Below are positions 20,584 through 29,478 of a stretch of 64,000 bases of DNA, in pieces; within the stretch, counting starts at the first letter, position 1, and every line of letters begins with the position of its first letter. Source of the DNA: Pedobacter hartonius (GTDB taxonomy: Bacteria > Bacteroidota > Bacteroidia > Sphingobacteriales > Sphingobacteriaceae). The stretch spans positions 327,999 through 391,998 of the forward strand of contig NZ_FNRA01000005.1 in the NCBI RefSeq assembly GCF_900107535.1. The letters run 5' to 3'. The notes below the pieces were generated by a model that saw only the letters and a program-made list of their open reading frames with translations, was not told the DNA's origin and searched no databases. The position numbers were made by a program, and so were the translations under genes.

Positions 20584-20776
20584 TGAAAGGATTTTGGTCT
20601 GTTAAGTTTTACAACAGATATGTGAATTGAAAAATCTCTTTTGTTTTTGAAGAGATAAAAGACTAGAAATTTTCGATCAATCCACACAGAATCAATAAGG
20701 ATAAATTTAGTCAAAAGGATATAGGCTTTCCTGCGACTCTATATATAATTTAAGGTTTCAGACCTTTTCTTTTTTT
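20584..20776 (+). ncRNA. Structured small RNA candidate, possibly 6S-like
   Basis: A segment of about 190 nt runs from a strong promoter to an intrinsic terminator (AAGGT/ACCTT plus a T tract, 20752-20776). Its ends can pair as a rod: GGTCTG with CAGACC, and TTAAGTT with AATTTAA. Further in, TGTG and ATTG pair with CAAT and CACA, and the rod is capped by the hairpin ATCTCTT/AAGAGAT. The region in between stays largely open and contains ATATAG/CTATAT. A rod with a large central bubble and this size recall 6S RNA, but I found no sequence signature that proves it. A second hairpin, ATTCTGCG/CGCAGAAT (20777-20796), follows directly. Confidence 0.45.
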
Positions 20777-20942
20777 ATTCTGCGGTTTCGCAGAATTTGA
20801 TTTAGAAGGGTAAAAACTATTGGATTTATTAAATGGAATTAATTTATTCTCTAGGTCAGAATATCGGTTTATTGAGGCTAATTTGATTAGATCCTCTAAA
20901 AATGATTCGAGATTTGTACCTCAGGGAGCACAATCAACTGAG

Positions 20943-20976
20943 AAAAGCCTTGCTGCCTGTGGCGGGAAGGCTTTTT
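20943..20976 (+). terminator. Hairpin terminator directly upstream of adk
   Basis: AAAGCCTT (20944-20951) pairs with AAGGCTTT (20967-20974) and is followed by extra T residues. It ends about 20 nt before the adk ATG. It must either end an upstream RNA or act as an attenuator in an adk leader. The preceding stretch can form GAGG/CCTC and CTCAG/CTGAG stems, so a regulated leader is conceivable. Confidence 0.75.
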
Positions 20977-20996
20977 AAATTTTAAAGACAACCCAA

Positions 20997-21566
20997 ATGC
21001 TTAATTTTGTTCTCTTTGGCCCACCGGGTGCAGGTAAAGGCACCCAATCAGAAAAATTGATAGCGCGTTATCAATTAAATCACATCTCTACAGGTGACAT
21101 TTTCAGAGCACATATCAGCAACCAGACCCCGCTTGGACAACAAGTGAGTGCGTTGATCGCTGATGGACAACTTGTTCCTGATGCAATTACCATTGCAATG
21201 CTGGAAGAGGAGGTGGAAAAGAATCCCGGAGCTAAAGGATTTATTTTTGACGGTTTTCCAAGAACTGTGGCCCAGGCTGCGGCGTTGGATGAATTCCTGG
21301 AAAGTAAAGGAAGTTCGATCGCAGCAGTTATTGCGCTGGATGTTGATCAGGAAGAACTCACAAAAAGAATTGCCGAGCGTCAGAAATTAACCAATAGGGT
21401 TGATGACCAGGCAGACAAATTACAAAAACGCATTGAAGAGTATTTCAGCAAGACCATCCATGTTTTGCCTTATTACGAAGCGCAGAACAAATTGAGTAAA
21501 GTAAACGGCATTGGCAAGATCGATGACATCTTTGCTGAATTATGTGAAGTGGTAGATAAATATTAA
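20997..21566 (+). CDS. adk: Adenylate kinase
   Basis: The 189-residue enzyme interconverts ATP plus AMP and two ADP. The P-loop GPPGAGKGTQSEKL lies at residues 8-21. The AMP-binding segment is HISTGDIFRAHI, and GFIFDGFPRTVAQA is the family signature. It is the short form without a long zinc-binding lid, as is common in Bacteroidota. obgE follows after 9 nt, so the two are cotranscribed. The terminator just upstream is unusual and is described separately. Confidence 0.97.
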   Translation: MLNFVLFGPPGAGKGTQSEKLIARYQLNHISTGDIFRAHISNQTPLGQQVSALIADGQLVPDAITIAMLEEEVEKNPGAKGFIFDGFPRTVAQAAALDEFLESKGSSIAAVIALDVDQEELTKRIAERQKLTNRVDDQADKLQKRIEEYFSKTIHVLPYYEAQNKLSKVNGIGKIDDIFAELCEVVDKY

Positions 21567-21575
21567 AAAAGAGTT

Positions 21576-22598
21576 ATGTCACAAGGTTCAAATTTTGTAG
21601 ATTACGTTAAAATATGCTGCCGTTCCGGAAAAGGAGGGGCAGGATCTTCACATTTGCACCGTGATAAAATGACTTCTACCGGTGGTCCGGATGGTGGTGA
21701 TGGTGGAAGAGGAGGACACGTTATCCTAAAGGGTAATGCACAATTCTGGACACTCCTGCACCTGAAATACCGCAAACATATTCTTGCTTCTGACGGTGGT
21801 CCCGGTTCAAGCTCTACCAGTTCCGGTAAGTTTGGTAAGGATGAACTTTTGGAAGTGCCTCTCGGTACTATTGCTAAAGATGCTGAAACCGGCGAAGTTC
21901 TTTTCGAAATTACTGAAGACGGACAGACAGAGATCTTAACTCCGGGCGGGCGGGGTGGTTTAGGAAACTGGCATTTTAAGACTTCCACTCTACAAACTCC
22001 CCGTTTTGCGCAGCCAGGTGAATCCGGTATTGAGCAGTGGATCGTTCTTGAGCTAAAGGTGCTGGCAGATGTTGGTCTGGTAGGCTTTCCTAACGCGGGA
22101 AAATCAACATTGTTATCTGTAGTATCTGCCGCAAAACCAGAGATTGCTGATTATCCTTTTACTACACTGGTACCAAATCTTGGAATTGTTTCTTATCGGG
22201 GCAGTCAGTCGTTTGTTATGGCTGATATTCCCGGTATCATTGAAGGAGCGTCAAAAGGAAAAGGGTTAGGATACCGCTTCTTACGACATATAGAACGTAA
22301 CTCAGTGCTTTTATTTATGGTTCCTGCCGATACAGGCCGGTCTATCAAAGCTGAATACGAGATCCTGAAAACAGAATTGCTTGAATATAATCCTGAATTG
22401 ATGCAGAAGCCGCACTTACTGGCTATTACCAAATCTGATATGCTTGATGATGAATTGGTCTCCGAAATGGAGAAAGATCTTCCAACCCATATTCCATCAA
22501 TTTTTATTTCTTCAGTTGCGCAAAAAGGTATTACAGAATTGAAGGATATGATATGGAAAGCTATTAACGCCGAAGAACCCTCTCTTACATCAAAATAA
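21576..22598 (+). CDS. obgE: Obg-family GTPase
   Basis: The 340-residue ribosome-associated GTPase acts in 50S assembly. The glycine-rich Obg fold covers residues 1-160 ([29 protein letters not shown]). The G domain has G1 [12 protein letters not shown]3 [16 protein letters not shown] and G4 ITKSD. The variable C-terminal OCT domain of Firmicutes Obg is absent, as in many Gram-negative homologues. It lies 9 nt after adk. Confidence 0.96.
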   Translation: MSQGSNFVDYVKICCRSGKGGAGSSHLHRDKMTSTGGPDGGDGGRGGHVILKGNAQFWTLLHLKYRKHILASDGGPGSSSTSSGKFGKDELLEVPLGTIAKDAETGEVLFEITEDGQTEILTPGGRGGLGNWHFKTSTLQTPRFAQPGESGIEQWIVLELKVLADVGLVGFPNAGKSTLLSVVSAAKPEIADYPFTTLVPNLGIVSYRGSQSFVMADIPGIIEGASKGKGLGYRFLRHIERNSVLLFMVPADTGRSIKAEYEILKTELLEYNPELMQKPHLLAITKSDMLDDELVSEMEKDLPTHIPSIFISSVAQKGITELKDMIWKAINAEEPSLTSK

Positions 22599-22687
22599 AT
22601 TTTCGAAATCTTATTGAATTATTTGTGATTATTATTAATTCCTTTTAAATTAGGATTAATAATTAACGTTTTATTGCTGTAATAAGG

Positions 22688-22712
22688 AATTTTATATTCT
22701 GAATATAAAATT
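22688..22712. repeat. AT-rich palindrome before a small ORF
   Basis: AATTTTATATT and AATATAAAATT are exact complements around a CTG loop. A second small palindrome, GAGCAATGCTC, follows within 25 bp. Both lie in the spacer between obgE and the 45-codon reading frame, and could be regulatory or only AT-rich chance. Confidence 0.4.
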
Positions 22713-22774
22713 ATCTAGAGCAATGCTCAAGATAGGCATGAGATTTGTGTTTATTTAAGACTAATTCAAATAAT

Positions 22775-22912
22775 ATGGATAAGAGATCATTTAATTTCCT
22801 TTTCGCAATTGTAGCAGCTTCTATGGTTGTTCTGGGTACTTACAAAATGGCTAAGAAAAAGGGCCATATTTTGGCTTCCCAAACACCTGCAGTAAGCAAG
22901 AACACAAAATAA
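22775..22912 (+). CDS. Small membrane peptide, 45 residues
   Basis: The frame from ATG 22775 to TAA 22912 encodes one hydrophobic helix, FNFLFAIVAASMVVLGTYKM, between a short basic N-terminus (MDKRS) and a polar tail with MAKKKG. This predicts a single-pass membrane peptide. The gene stands alone, 176 nt after obgE, and the spacer contains two palindromes. I do not recognise the family. The residue pattern (charged ends, clean hydrophobic core) and normal codon use favour a real gene over chance. Confidence 0.55.
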   Translation: MDKRSFNFLFAIVAASMVVLGTYKMAKKKGHILASQTPAVSKNTK

Positions 22913-23014
22913 TATCGTTTGCAGCATGATACGGTCAGATGAGTTTCATCTATATAAATTAACTATTCACCGATAAACAATATCTCTTATCAGTGAATAG
23001 CGTTTAATTTGTAT

Positions 23015-23818
23015 ATGTTACGTCTGAAGGCATTTTCTATCATTTTACACATTGCCGGCTGGCTGTTATTTTTGATGTTGCCGCTGTTGTTTATGCACAG
23101 CGGCCAAGAAATTTGCTGGTACGGAATTCTGTATTCCCTGCCGTTCCTGTGTTTCTGCCTATGTTATATCTCAATTTTTTATATCAACTTCTGTTATTTT
23201 ATTCCTGATTATTTTATCCGCAAAAAATATACGGTATACTTCTTATGTATTGCACTACTTTTTGCAGGGGTATTTTATTTAAGGCCGTTTGACAGGCTGA
23301 TGAACAGCCGGATCATCATTTCGGCTTCGAAATGCGCAGAATACCACCCCGGAATAATAAAGGAGATAAGTTTTACGGGCCAGGCGACGAATTTCACCGG
23401 CCGGGCAGAGGCTGACTTTGCTCCCCTTTCAAGCGAATTAATTTGTATCAGTAATTTCATAGACTTGCAGAAACTCCGTCTTGGAAAAATGGTTACGCTG
23501 AATTATAGTATAGAAGGGGAGCCTGCCGATTACCAGATCTGTCCTCTGCTGCTGATGACCTTTATAGAAAACGTTTTTAAATACGGACTCAGCAATCATA
23601 TACCTGCATTGATTGTAATCAGTATCCGTATACAAAAAGGCAGCATTATTTTTCATAGCCAAAATACCATCTTTGACAGCAAAAGACATACTGAAAGAAC
23701 AGGAATAGGAATAGCCAATACCAGGAAAAGACTGGAACATCTGTATCCGGGCACACATACCCTTGCGATCGACCAGTCTGAAAGACTTTTTACTGTTGAC
23801 CTTGTACTTCGTTATTAA
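23015..23818 (+). CDS. LytS-like sensor kinase lacking the phospho-acceptor region
   Basis: The 267-residue protein starts with about four membrane helices. It ends with a recognisable HATPase domain: N-box LLLMTFIENVFKYG and G-box TGIGIANTRKRLEHLYPG. It also keeps CISNFIDLQKLRLGK, which precedes the ATPase domain in this family. The segment that normally lies between, with the phospho-accepting histidine in the motif QINPHFLFN, is missing. About 45 unrelated residues replace it. The protein is about 80-100 residues shorter than usual LytS/YehU-type kinases. An internal deletion is the simplest reading. It is followed directly by a damaged LytTR regulator gene, its natural partner. Confidence 0.75.
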   Translation: MLRLKAFSIILHIAGWLLFLMLPLLFMHSGQEICWYGILYSLPFLCFCLCYISIFYINFCYFIPDYFIRKKYTVYFLCIALLFAGVFYLRPFDRLMNSRIIISASKCAEYHPGIIKEISFTGQATNFTGRAEADFAPLSSELICISNFIDLQKLRLGKMVTLNYSIEGEPADYQICPLLLMTFIENVFKYGLSNHIPALIVISIRIQKGSIIFHSQNTIFDSKRHTERTGIGIANTRKRLEHLYPGTHTLAIDQSERLFTVDLVLRY

Positions 23819-24514
23819 TCATTTTATATATTTTGCAATAGACGATGAACCTCTGGCCGCAGAATTGATCAGCACCTATATTTCGCGTTTTCCTGATTTT
23901 GAGCTCTTACAAACATTTGAAGATGCCGTTTCAGGGGCTGAATATATGAACAGGACTGAGGTTGACTTGCTGTTCCTGGATATCAATATGCCGGATATTT
24001 CTGGTATTGACCTTGCCAGAGCACTTGAAAAGAAACTGATGATCATATTTACTACTGCCTATAAACAATTTGCTTTTGAGGGATTCGAACTTCAGGCGAT
24101 TGATTACCTGTTAAAGCCAATTGATTTTGAACGTTTTACCAGGGCCATACATAAGGCTGTAGATTATCATAATTATAAGAACAATCTACATCTTCTATAC
24201 GATGATGCAAGTATTTATGTGCATTCTGAATACAGGATGGTGAAAATTGTACTGAAAAATATCGAGTACCTGGAAAGTATGGAGGATTATGTAAAGATTC
24301 ACCTGAAAGGGCTTCCGCCGGTACTTACATTAATGCCATTGAAACGAATACTGGAGAACTACCTTCAACTGAATTTAAGCGAATCCACCGCAGTTTTATA
24401 GTTTCCGTGAAGAAAGTCAGGTCGGTTCAGAACAGGAAAATAAAACTAACCACAGTAGAACTGCCGATCAGTGGCAATTATGCGGATGAGGTAAAGCAAT
24501 GGTTGAAGAATTGA
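23802..24514 (+). pseudogene. LytTR response regulator, frameshifted
   Basis: The receiver domain is intact: FAIDDEPLAAEL, phospho-acceptor aspartate in LLFLDINMPDISG, and IDYLLKPIDFERF. The LytTR DNA-binding domain begins normally (YRMVKIVLKNIEYLESMEDY) but loses frame near 24358, where one base seems to be missing. The rest is found in the other frame: LPSTEFKRIHRSFIVSVKKV, ending at TGA 24514. No ATG exists before the receiver domain. The nearest starts are TTG codons (23802, 23763) or ATT. With the damaged kinase upstream, the pair looks inactivated. A sequencing error at the frameshift is the main alternative. Confidence 0.75.
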
Positions 24515-24697
24515 GATAAAAAATTTAAATGCAGTCACCTGCTGCTTATGATGGTTAGGATCTAAAAATTTTATTTTAATCGTTCAAACGTATCGCTTTC
24601 AGGAATAATATCCATTTTTTTGTTCAGATATTTCAATTTATTTATTTAACAATAATAAATTATGGGATTTGGAGTTAACTTTTTGGCATTTATGATA

Positions 24698-24942
24698 TAA
24701 ATTTGATATTGCATCGCGGTAAGTTGTTAAAAAGTGTTAATATTGTGCAGGATATGGTTGAAATGATCATCTTTGGGTTTGAAATATTCAATATTGAAAA
24801 GATTAAGACGATAAATTTAGCATTATACAATTTTGTGCTGAAAATTGCAGGTGTATTAAGTATATCATAAAAGAAAAACCCGTTCATACAGGTTTATATT
24901 TGGTTAGAAAAGGGATGACTCTGGATAGATCATCCCTTTCTT
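24698..24942 (+). other. Small transcription unit of unknown content
   Basis: A perfect -7 element TAAATTTG (24698-24705) lies about 210 bp before an intrinsic terminator, AAAGGGATGA/TCATCCCTTT (24909-24918 and 24930-24939). Between them, ATG 24754 opens a 38-codon frame that ends at 24870 and encodes a hydrophobic peptide (MVEMIIFGFEIFNIEKIKTI at its start). It could express that peptide or a small RNA. The -33 element is weak. The same terminator can also serve the S24 repressor gene on the other strand. Confidence 0.35.
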
Positions 24943-24967
24943 GTATAACCAATGTTTCATCGCCACG

Positions 24968-25654
24968 CTAAAGTTGGTTCCTGGTTATTTTTCCTTTTAC
25001 AATAAATAGTCTTTTAATGGCATTCCTGTCCAGTATCGTATCACCTTTATAATTTGGATTTGAAGCACGTAGTACTATCTTGCTGCTGGTATGGTGTTCA
25101 AAAAGTAATTTTACAGTGGTAATGTTATTGGCATATTCATCGGCAATGATTAAATAGGCTTCTCCCCATTGGATAATTTCTTTATTGATCACTTCCCTTA
25201 CGGCGATGATCTCACCACTGGCATATTTTGGATACATGCTGTCCCCGTATACCGGAAGGTAAGCATCACAATCATTAAACGGCCTGAAATTCACGTAATA
25301 TTCAGGCTTCTCCCGCAACAGGTTAAATTCTCCTGAAGAGATCTCTGAGGGGTTGATGTTAATAAACGGAACTCCTTCATTGGGTTCTGCTGTGACGGCG
25401 GGATTGACCTCATGAAGTTCCTCATCTGAAAACATGTTCCCGGTTCCTGTAGCCAGCCATTTTTCATTGATGTGGTAATGTCTGATCACGTCTTCTGAAA
25501 GTCGTTTTCCAATTTTTCTGACGCCATTTTCTATAGGCGAGAAGTTGTTTACATGTTTAGCGATCACTCCGTAGAACTCCTGAAGGGTCATTTTCTTCGC
25601 CAACCGTATCTCTTTTAATCGAGGTCCGAAATTTTCTCTGTGATTATCAGTCAT
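24968..25654 (-). CDS. XRE/S24-type repressor (LexA-like peptidase fold)
   Basis: The 228-residue protein has an N-terminal Cro/C1-type helix-turn-helix (LKEIRLAKKMTLQEFYGVIA, about residues 13-32) and a C-terminal S24 domain. The S24 nucleophile motif is VYGDSMYPKYASGE, and the lysine in ITTVKLLFEH is at the expected distance, so RecA-triggered self-cleavage is possible. Proteins of this type are frequent in Sphingobacteriaceae chromosomes outside prophages. It is divergent from the NTase/HEPN-like gene with 165 bp between, an AT-rich region that likely holds both promoters. No other phage genes are near. Confidence 0.85.
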   Translation of the reverse strand: MTDNHRENFGPRLKEIRLAKKMTLQEFYGVIAKHVNNFSPIENGVRKIGKRLSEDVIRHYHINEKWLATGTGNMFSDEELHEVNPAVTAEPNEGVPFININPSEISSGEFNLLREKPEYYVNFRPFNDCDAYLPVYGDSMYPKYASGEIIAVREVINKEIIQWGEAYLIIADEYANNITTVKLLFEHHTSSKIVLRASNPNYKGDTILDRNAIKRLFIVKGKITRNQL

Positions 25655-25819
25655 TTATCTAATTACGAAAATTAATTATTAATTTATAGCTTTATTATAA
25701 CATAGATGTATTATCTTTACTTTATAATTTATTGCAATATACGAAATAAATATTTGAATATGTATGTAGTTTGAATTATTTTTTATTCACTGTTGTTAAT
25801 TTAACCAAATCAACTTGTT

Positions 25820-26671
25820 ATGAGAACCTCAATTTCAAATCTTAATGGTGAGCAGCAAAATAAGCTGAATCATTTAAGCAGAGACCTGAAAAGGGCTTTA
25901 AATCCATTGGCTATTATTTGTTACGGGCACCGGGCCGGCGTTAGTTTTCAAAGTTCCGCTTTTTTAAATTCGGGAGTGCGAAAAAGTAACTCCTCGGTAT
26001 TTGACATTTTCTTAATGATCAATAACGATGAAACCTTACCGGATAGTGTGGTGCTGGAAATTGCAAGACGCAGCTGCGCTGCCCATACTGCGGGTAATAT
26101 CATCGTATTCAGGATGCAGGATGTACTTTTAAACCTAAAAAATGAGAGCAGGTTCTTTTCCAGTATTTTCAGAAATGGCATTCTGCTTCACGGAAATAAA
26201 AATGCACTTCGTCTGTTGCCTGCTCCTTTGCCACCGGTTTGTTTTACCAGTGATTACGAGAAACAGGCACTTCATACTTTATTGCAGTATTCACAGCAAT
26301 GTTTGCTCAGGGTGGAAAAGAATCTGAAAGATGGATATGATGACCCGCAGTTAAATCTTATTCTTCTGAATGAAAGTGCAGTTTTTAGTATCAGGTATTT
26401 TATAGCTGCTTACTGGGGAACAGAGATACAGGCAGGTCTGAACGATTTATTGAAATTCAGCACCAATATAACGGATGATTTAAATGGGCTCTTTCCCTGC
26501 AACACGATGGAGGAGCTGATCATGTTCCATGTGATTAACCTGGATCTGATTGATGAAGGCTTCTGCGCCGGCGATGCGCTGATCAGGACGCTGTTTAAAC
26601 GGGTTTCCCGGCTGGTTGCCCTGAGCAAAAGTTGTGCGCAAAGAAAGATCGCCCAACTTTTACCTGCTTAA
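25820..26671 (+). CDS. Nucleotidyltransferase/HEPN-like protein
   Basis: The 283-residue protein is of uncertain function. The N-terminal half resembles a minimal nucleotidyltransferase fold: [14 protein letters not shown], followed by [14 protein letters not shown], where the Asp in the second segment could be catalytic. The second acidic residue of the usual GS-x-DxD pattern is not clear. The C-terminal 130 residues are helical and HEPN-like ([19 protein letters not shown]). Fused NTase-HEPN proteins are common in Bacteroidota, but this assignment rests on weak patterns. It is divergent from the S24 repressor and followed by kbl. No antitoxin partner is evident. Confidence 0.55.
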   Translation: MRTSISNLNGEQQNKLNHLSRDLKRALNPLAIICYGHRAGVSFQSSAFLNSGVRKSNSSVFDIFLMINNDETLPDSVVLEIARRSCAAHTAGNIIVFRMQDVLLNLKNESRFFSSIFRNGILLHGNKNALRLLPAPLPPVCFTSDYEKQALHTLLQYSQQCLLRVEKNLKDGYDDPQLNLILLNESAVFSIRYFIAAYWGTEIQAGLNDLLKFSTNITDDLNGLFPCNTMEELIMFHVINLDLIDEGFCAGDALIRTLFKRVSRLVALSKSCAQRKIAQLLPA

Positions 26672-26714
26672 GATGATATTTTATAACTTTGACCGATCAA
26701 TTATTAAAAACCTT

Positions 26715-27902
26715 ATGTACAAAACACTGCAACCTGTGCTGCAACAGGAACTGGAACAAATAGAAAAGGACGGACTATATAAACGTGAGCGGGTAATTGT
26801 AACGCCTCAGGGAGCCGATATCAAAGTAAGTACAGGTCAGGAAGTGGTCAACTTCTGCGCCAACAATTACCTGGGTCTTTCCTCAGATCCCCGAGTAACT
26901 GCGGCAGCCAAAAGTGCTATCGATAAATATGGTTACGGAATGTCTTCTGTCCGGTTTATCTGTGGAACACAAGATGTACACAAAGAGCTCGAACAGAAAT
27001 TATCCGAATTTCTGGGAACCGAAGATACAATCCTTTATGCAGCGGCTTTCGATGCAAACGGCGGTGTTTTTGAACCCCTGTTTAATGAACAGGACGCAAT
27101 CATTTCGGATGAGCTTAACCATGCCTCAATTATTGACGGCGTACGTTTATGTAAAGCCAAGAGGTTCCGCTATAAACATAATGATATGGGAGATCTTGAA
27201 GAACAGCTAAAAGCTTCATCGGCAAACAGGCACAGGATCATTGTTACTGATGGTGCTTTCTCCATGGATGGCACCATTGCACAACTGGACAAAATTTGTG
27301 ACCTCGCTGATAAATATCATGCCCTGGTGATGATTGATGAATCCCACTGCTCCGGCTTTATGGGCAAAACGGGCAGGGGCACACATGAACATTGCGGAGT
27401 AATAGACCGGATCGACATTATTACAGGCACCCTCGGTAAGGCATTAGGTGGTGCTTCGGGAGGTTTTACTGCCGGTAAAAAGGAGATCATTGATATGCTG
27501 CGCCAGCGTTCAAGGCCTTATCTGTTCTCCAATACACTGGCACCGGCTATTGCAGGTGCGTCTATTGCAGTACTGGATCTTTTAAGTGAAACCACAGAGT
27601 TGAGGGATAAGCTGGAACAAAATACAATGTACTTCCGCCAGAAGATGACCGCTGCCGGGTTTGATATCAAAGAAGGGCTGCACCCTATTGTACCTGTCAT
27701 GTTATATGATGCTAAACTTGCACAGGAATTTGCCGCAAAAATGCTCGATGAAGGCATTTATGTAATTGGGTTCTATTATCCGGTTGTTCCTCAGGGGAAA
27801 GCGCGCATCCGTGTACAGCTTTCTGCCGCACATGAACAGCATCATCTTGATAAAGCCATTGCTGCATTCGTGAAAATAGGTAAAGAGCTGAAAGTGATCT
27901 GA
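26715..27902 (+). CDS. kbl: Glycine C-acetyltransferase (2-amino-3-ketobutyrate CoA ligase)
   Basis: The 395-residue PLP enzyme of the alpha-oxoamine synthase family cleaves 2-amino-3-oxobutyrate with CoA to glycine and acetyl-CoA in threonine breakdown. The PLP lysine is in [15 protein letters not shown], the aspartate in [13 protein letters not shown], and the substrate region [14 protein letters not shown] is typical. The ATG at 26715 gives the usual N-terminus; the same frame is open further upstream but overlaps the preceding gene. The threonine dehydrogenase partner (tdh) is not adjacent. 8-amino-7-oxononanoate synthase (BioF) is the nearest alternative, but the length and the [13 protein letters not shown] motif favour Kbl. 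Confidence 0.9.
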   Translation: MYKTLQPVLQQELEQIEKDGLYKRERVIVTPQGADIKVSTGQEVVNFCANNYLGLSSDPRVTAAAKSAIDKYGYGMSSVRFICGTQDVHKELEQKLSEFLGTEDTILYAAAFDANGGVFEPLFNEQDAIISDELNHASIIDGVRLCKAKRFRYKHNDMGDLEEQLKASSANRHRIIVTDGAFSMDGTIAQLDKICDLADKYHALVMIDESHCSGFMGKTGRGTHEHCGVIDRIDIITGTLGKALGGASGGFTAGKKEIIDMLRQRSRPYLFSNTLAPAIAGASIAVLDLLSETTELRDKLEQNTMYFRQKMTAAGFDIKEGLHPIVPVMLYDAKLAQEFAAKMLDEGIYVIGFYYPVVPQGKARIRVQLSAAHEQHHLDKAIAAFVKIGKELKVI

Positions 27903-27930
27903 GCCTGATTTATTTTATAGATCTGCTTCG

Positions 27931-27961
27931 GGCCGTCTCCTTATTCACAGAGGAGACGGCC
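27931..27961 (+). terminator. GC-rich hairpin after kbl
   Basis: GGCCGTCTCC and GGAGACGGCC form a 10-bp perfect stem 28 nt after the kbl stop. The following T tract is short (TT), so termination may rely on hairpin strength or Rho. Confidence 0.75.
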
Positions 27962-28024
27962 TTGCAGTGTAAAGGTATAGGAGGCGTGTAAATATATTAA
28001 TGAAATAGCTGTATATTTGGCATT

Positions 28025-29062
28025 ATGTTGCAAGATAAGATCACACAGTATACGATTGAAATCAATGCATTTTCTACAGAAAATGCTGATGAACTAGAAC
28101 AATTTAGAATAAAATTCCTTGGTACAAAAGGAATTATAAAAGATATTTTTGATGAATTTAAGGCCGTTTCTCCTGAGGAAAAAAGGACTCTGGGAAAGGT
28201 TTTAAATGAATTTAAACAACTTGCTGAAGCGAAATATCAAACGCTGAAAGAGCAGGATGCTACTGAACTGACCGGAAAAGATGCCGGGCTGGACTTAACA
28301 CTTCCGGGCGCAGGTTTTGAAGTCGGAACAAGACACCCTTTGGCATTGGTAAGAAGAGAGATCGTTGATATCTTTAGCAAACTGGGGTTTGTAGTGGCCG
28401 AAGGGCCTGAAATTGAAGACGACTGGCACAATTTCTCTGCATTGAATTTCCCTGAAGAACATCCGGCAAGAGATATGCAGGATACTTTTTTTATAAAAAA
28501 GGGAGGTGAACAGGGCGATATCGCATTAAGGACACATACTTCTTCTGTTCAGGTAAGAATGATGGAAGCTGGAAAACCACCGTTCAGGGCATTGATGCCC
28601 GGGCGCGTTTACCGTAACGAAGCGATCTCCGCAAGGGCACATTGTTTTTTTCACCAGGTAGAGGGGCTTTATGTAGATGAGAAAGTCTCATTTGCAGACC
28701 TGAAACAAACCCTGTTTTATTTTGTTCAGGAGCTTTACGGCGAAGGTACCAAAGTGCGTTTCCGTCCTTCCTATTTTCCGTTTACTGAACCATCGGCTGA
28801 AATGGATATCTCCTGTACGATCTGTGAGGGGGCCGGATGCCAGTTCTGTAAATATAGTGGCTGGGTAGAAATACTGGGCTGCGGAATGGTAGATCCTAAT
28901 GTACTGGAAAATTGTGGCATTGACAGTAAAAAATATAGCGGTTTTGCTTTTGGTATGGGAATAGAAAGGATTGCAAATCTTAAATTTGTAATAAAGGACT
29001 TACGTTTATTCTCAGAAAATGACTCTCGTTTCCTTAAACAATTTAAAACGTCATTGATCTGA
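28025..29062 (+). CDS. pheS: Phenylalanine-tRNA ligase alpha subunit
   Basis: The 345-residue class II synthetase subunit begins with a coiled-coil tRNA-binding region (residues 1-90). The catalytic core has motif 1 around GTRHPLALVRREIVDIF, motif 2 in FRALMPGRVYRNEA and motif 3 in FAFGMGIERIANLKF. A perfect -7 element, TATATTTG (28012-28019), ends five bases before the ATG. The transcript could then be leaderless or nearly so, or translation could begin from a longer transcript. pheT is not adjacent. A lipoprotein gene follows after 2 nt. Confidence 0.96.
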   Translation: MLQDKITQYTIEINAFSTENADELEQFRIKFLGTKGIIKDIFDEFKAVSPEEKRTLGKVLNEFKQLAEAKYQTLKEQDATELTGKDAGLDLTLPGAGFEVGTRHPLALVRREIVDIFSKLGFVVAEGPEIEDDWHNFSALNFPEEHPARDMQDTFFIKKGGEQGDIALRTHTSSVQVRMMEAGKPPFRALMPGRVYRNEAISARAHCFFHQVEGLYVDEKVSFADLKQTLFYFVQELYGEGTKVRFRPSYFPFTEPSAEMDISCTICEGAGCQFCKYSGWVEILGCGMVDPNVLENCGIDSKKYSGFAFGMGIERIANLKFVIKDLRLFSENDSRFLKQFKTSLI

Positions 29063-29064
29063 AC

Positions 29065-29478
29065 ATGATCAGAGTAGCCTGGGTAATTCTACTGGTGTCA
29101 ATTTTAAGTAGCTGCGGTAAAACAACCAATGTGGTGCCAAACGTTGCTGTAAATTTGAACCTGCCTTTAACAGACCCCAGGCTGATCAATCTGAGCAGCT
29201 CAGGGCGGGCAGTGCTGCTTAACGGTTATGGCGTTTCGGGATTGGTGCTGTACAGGACAATATTAAACGGCTATGTAGCATATGACCGTTGCAGCACGGT
29301 AAATCCTGAAAAAAGATGTGCAGTTGTTTTGGATGAGGGTGCTTTCACAGTGAGTGATCCATGTTCAGGAGCTAAATTCCTCCTTGAAGATGGGAGTCCG
29401 GCCAAGGCACCGGCTACATTGTCATTAAAGGAATATAGTGTAAGGGTAGCAGGTAATACAATACAAGTAACTAATTGA
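29065..29478 (+). CDS. Rieske-like lipoprotein without iron ligands
   Basis: The 137-residue protein has a lipobox signal peptide (VAWVILLVSILSSCGK, cysteine near residue 18), so it should be anchored to a membrane on the periplasmic side. The C-terminal half follows the Rieske fold pattern. DPCSGAKFLLEDGSPAKAPA resembles the CPCHGSxF...GPA box, followed by LKEYSVRVAGNTIQV. The histidines that bind the iron are absent in both boxes (the first reads YDRCSTVNPEKRC), so it probably binds no Rieske cluster. Its role is unknown. It lies 2 nt after pheS and overlaps the TetR gene start by one base. Confidence 0.65.
   Translation: MIRVAWVILLVSILSSCGKTTNVVPNVAVNLNLPLTDPRLINLSSSGRAVLLNGYGVSGLVLYRTILNGYVAYDRCSTVNPEKRCAVVLDEGAFTVSDPCSGAKFLLEDGSPAKAPATLSLKEYSVRVAGNTIQVTN

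Noticed and set aside
20529..20714. 61-codon minus-strand frame
   Set aside because: It runs antisense to the promoter and RNA candidate and has no coding character.
20584..20976. Long RNA such as RNase P RNA or tmRNA
   Set aside because: None of the conserved sequence blocks of these RNAs was found, and an internal terminator lies near 20776.
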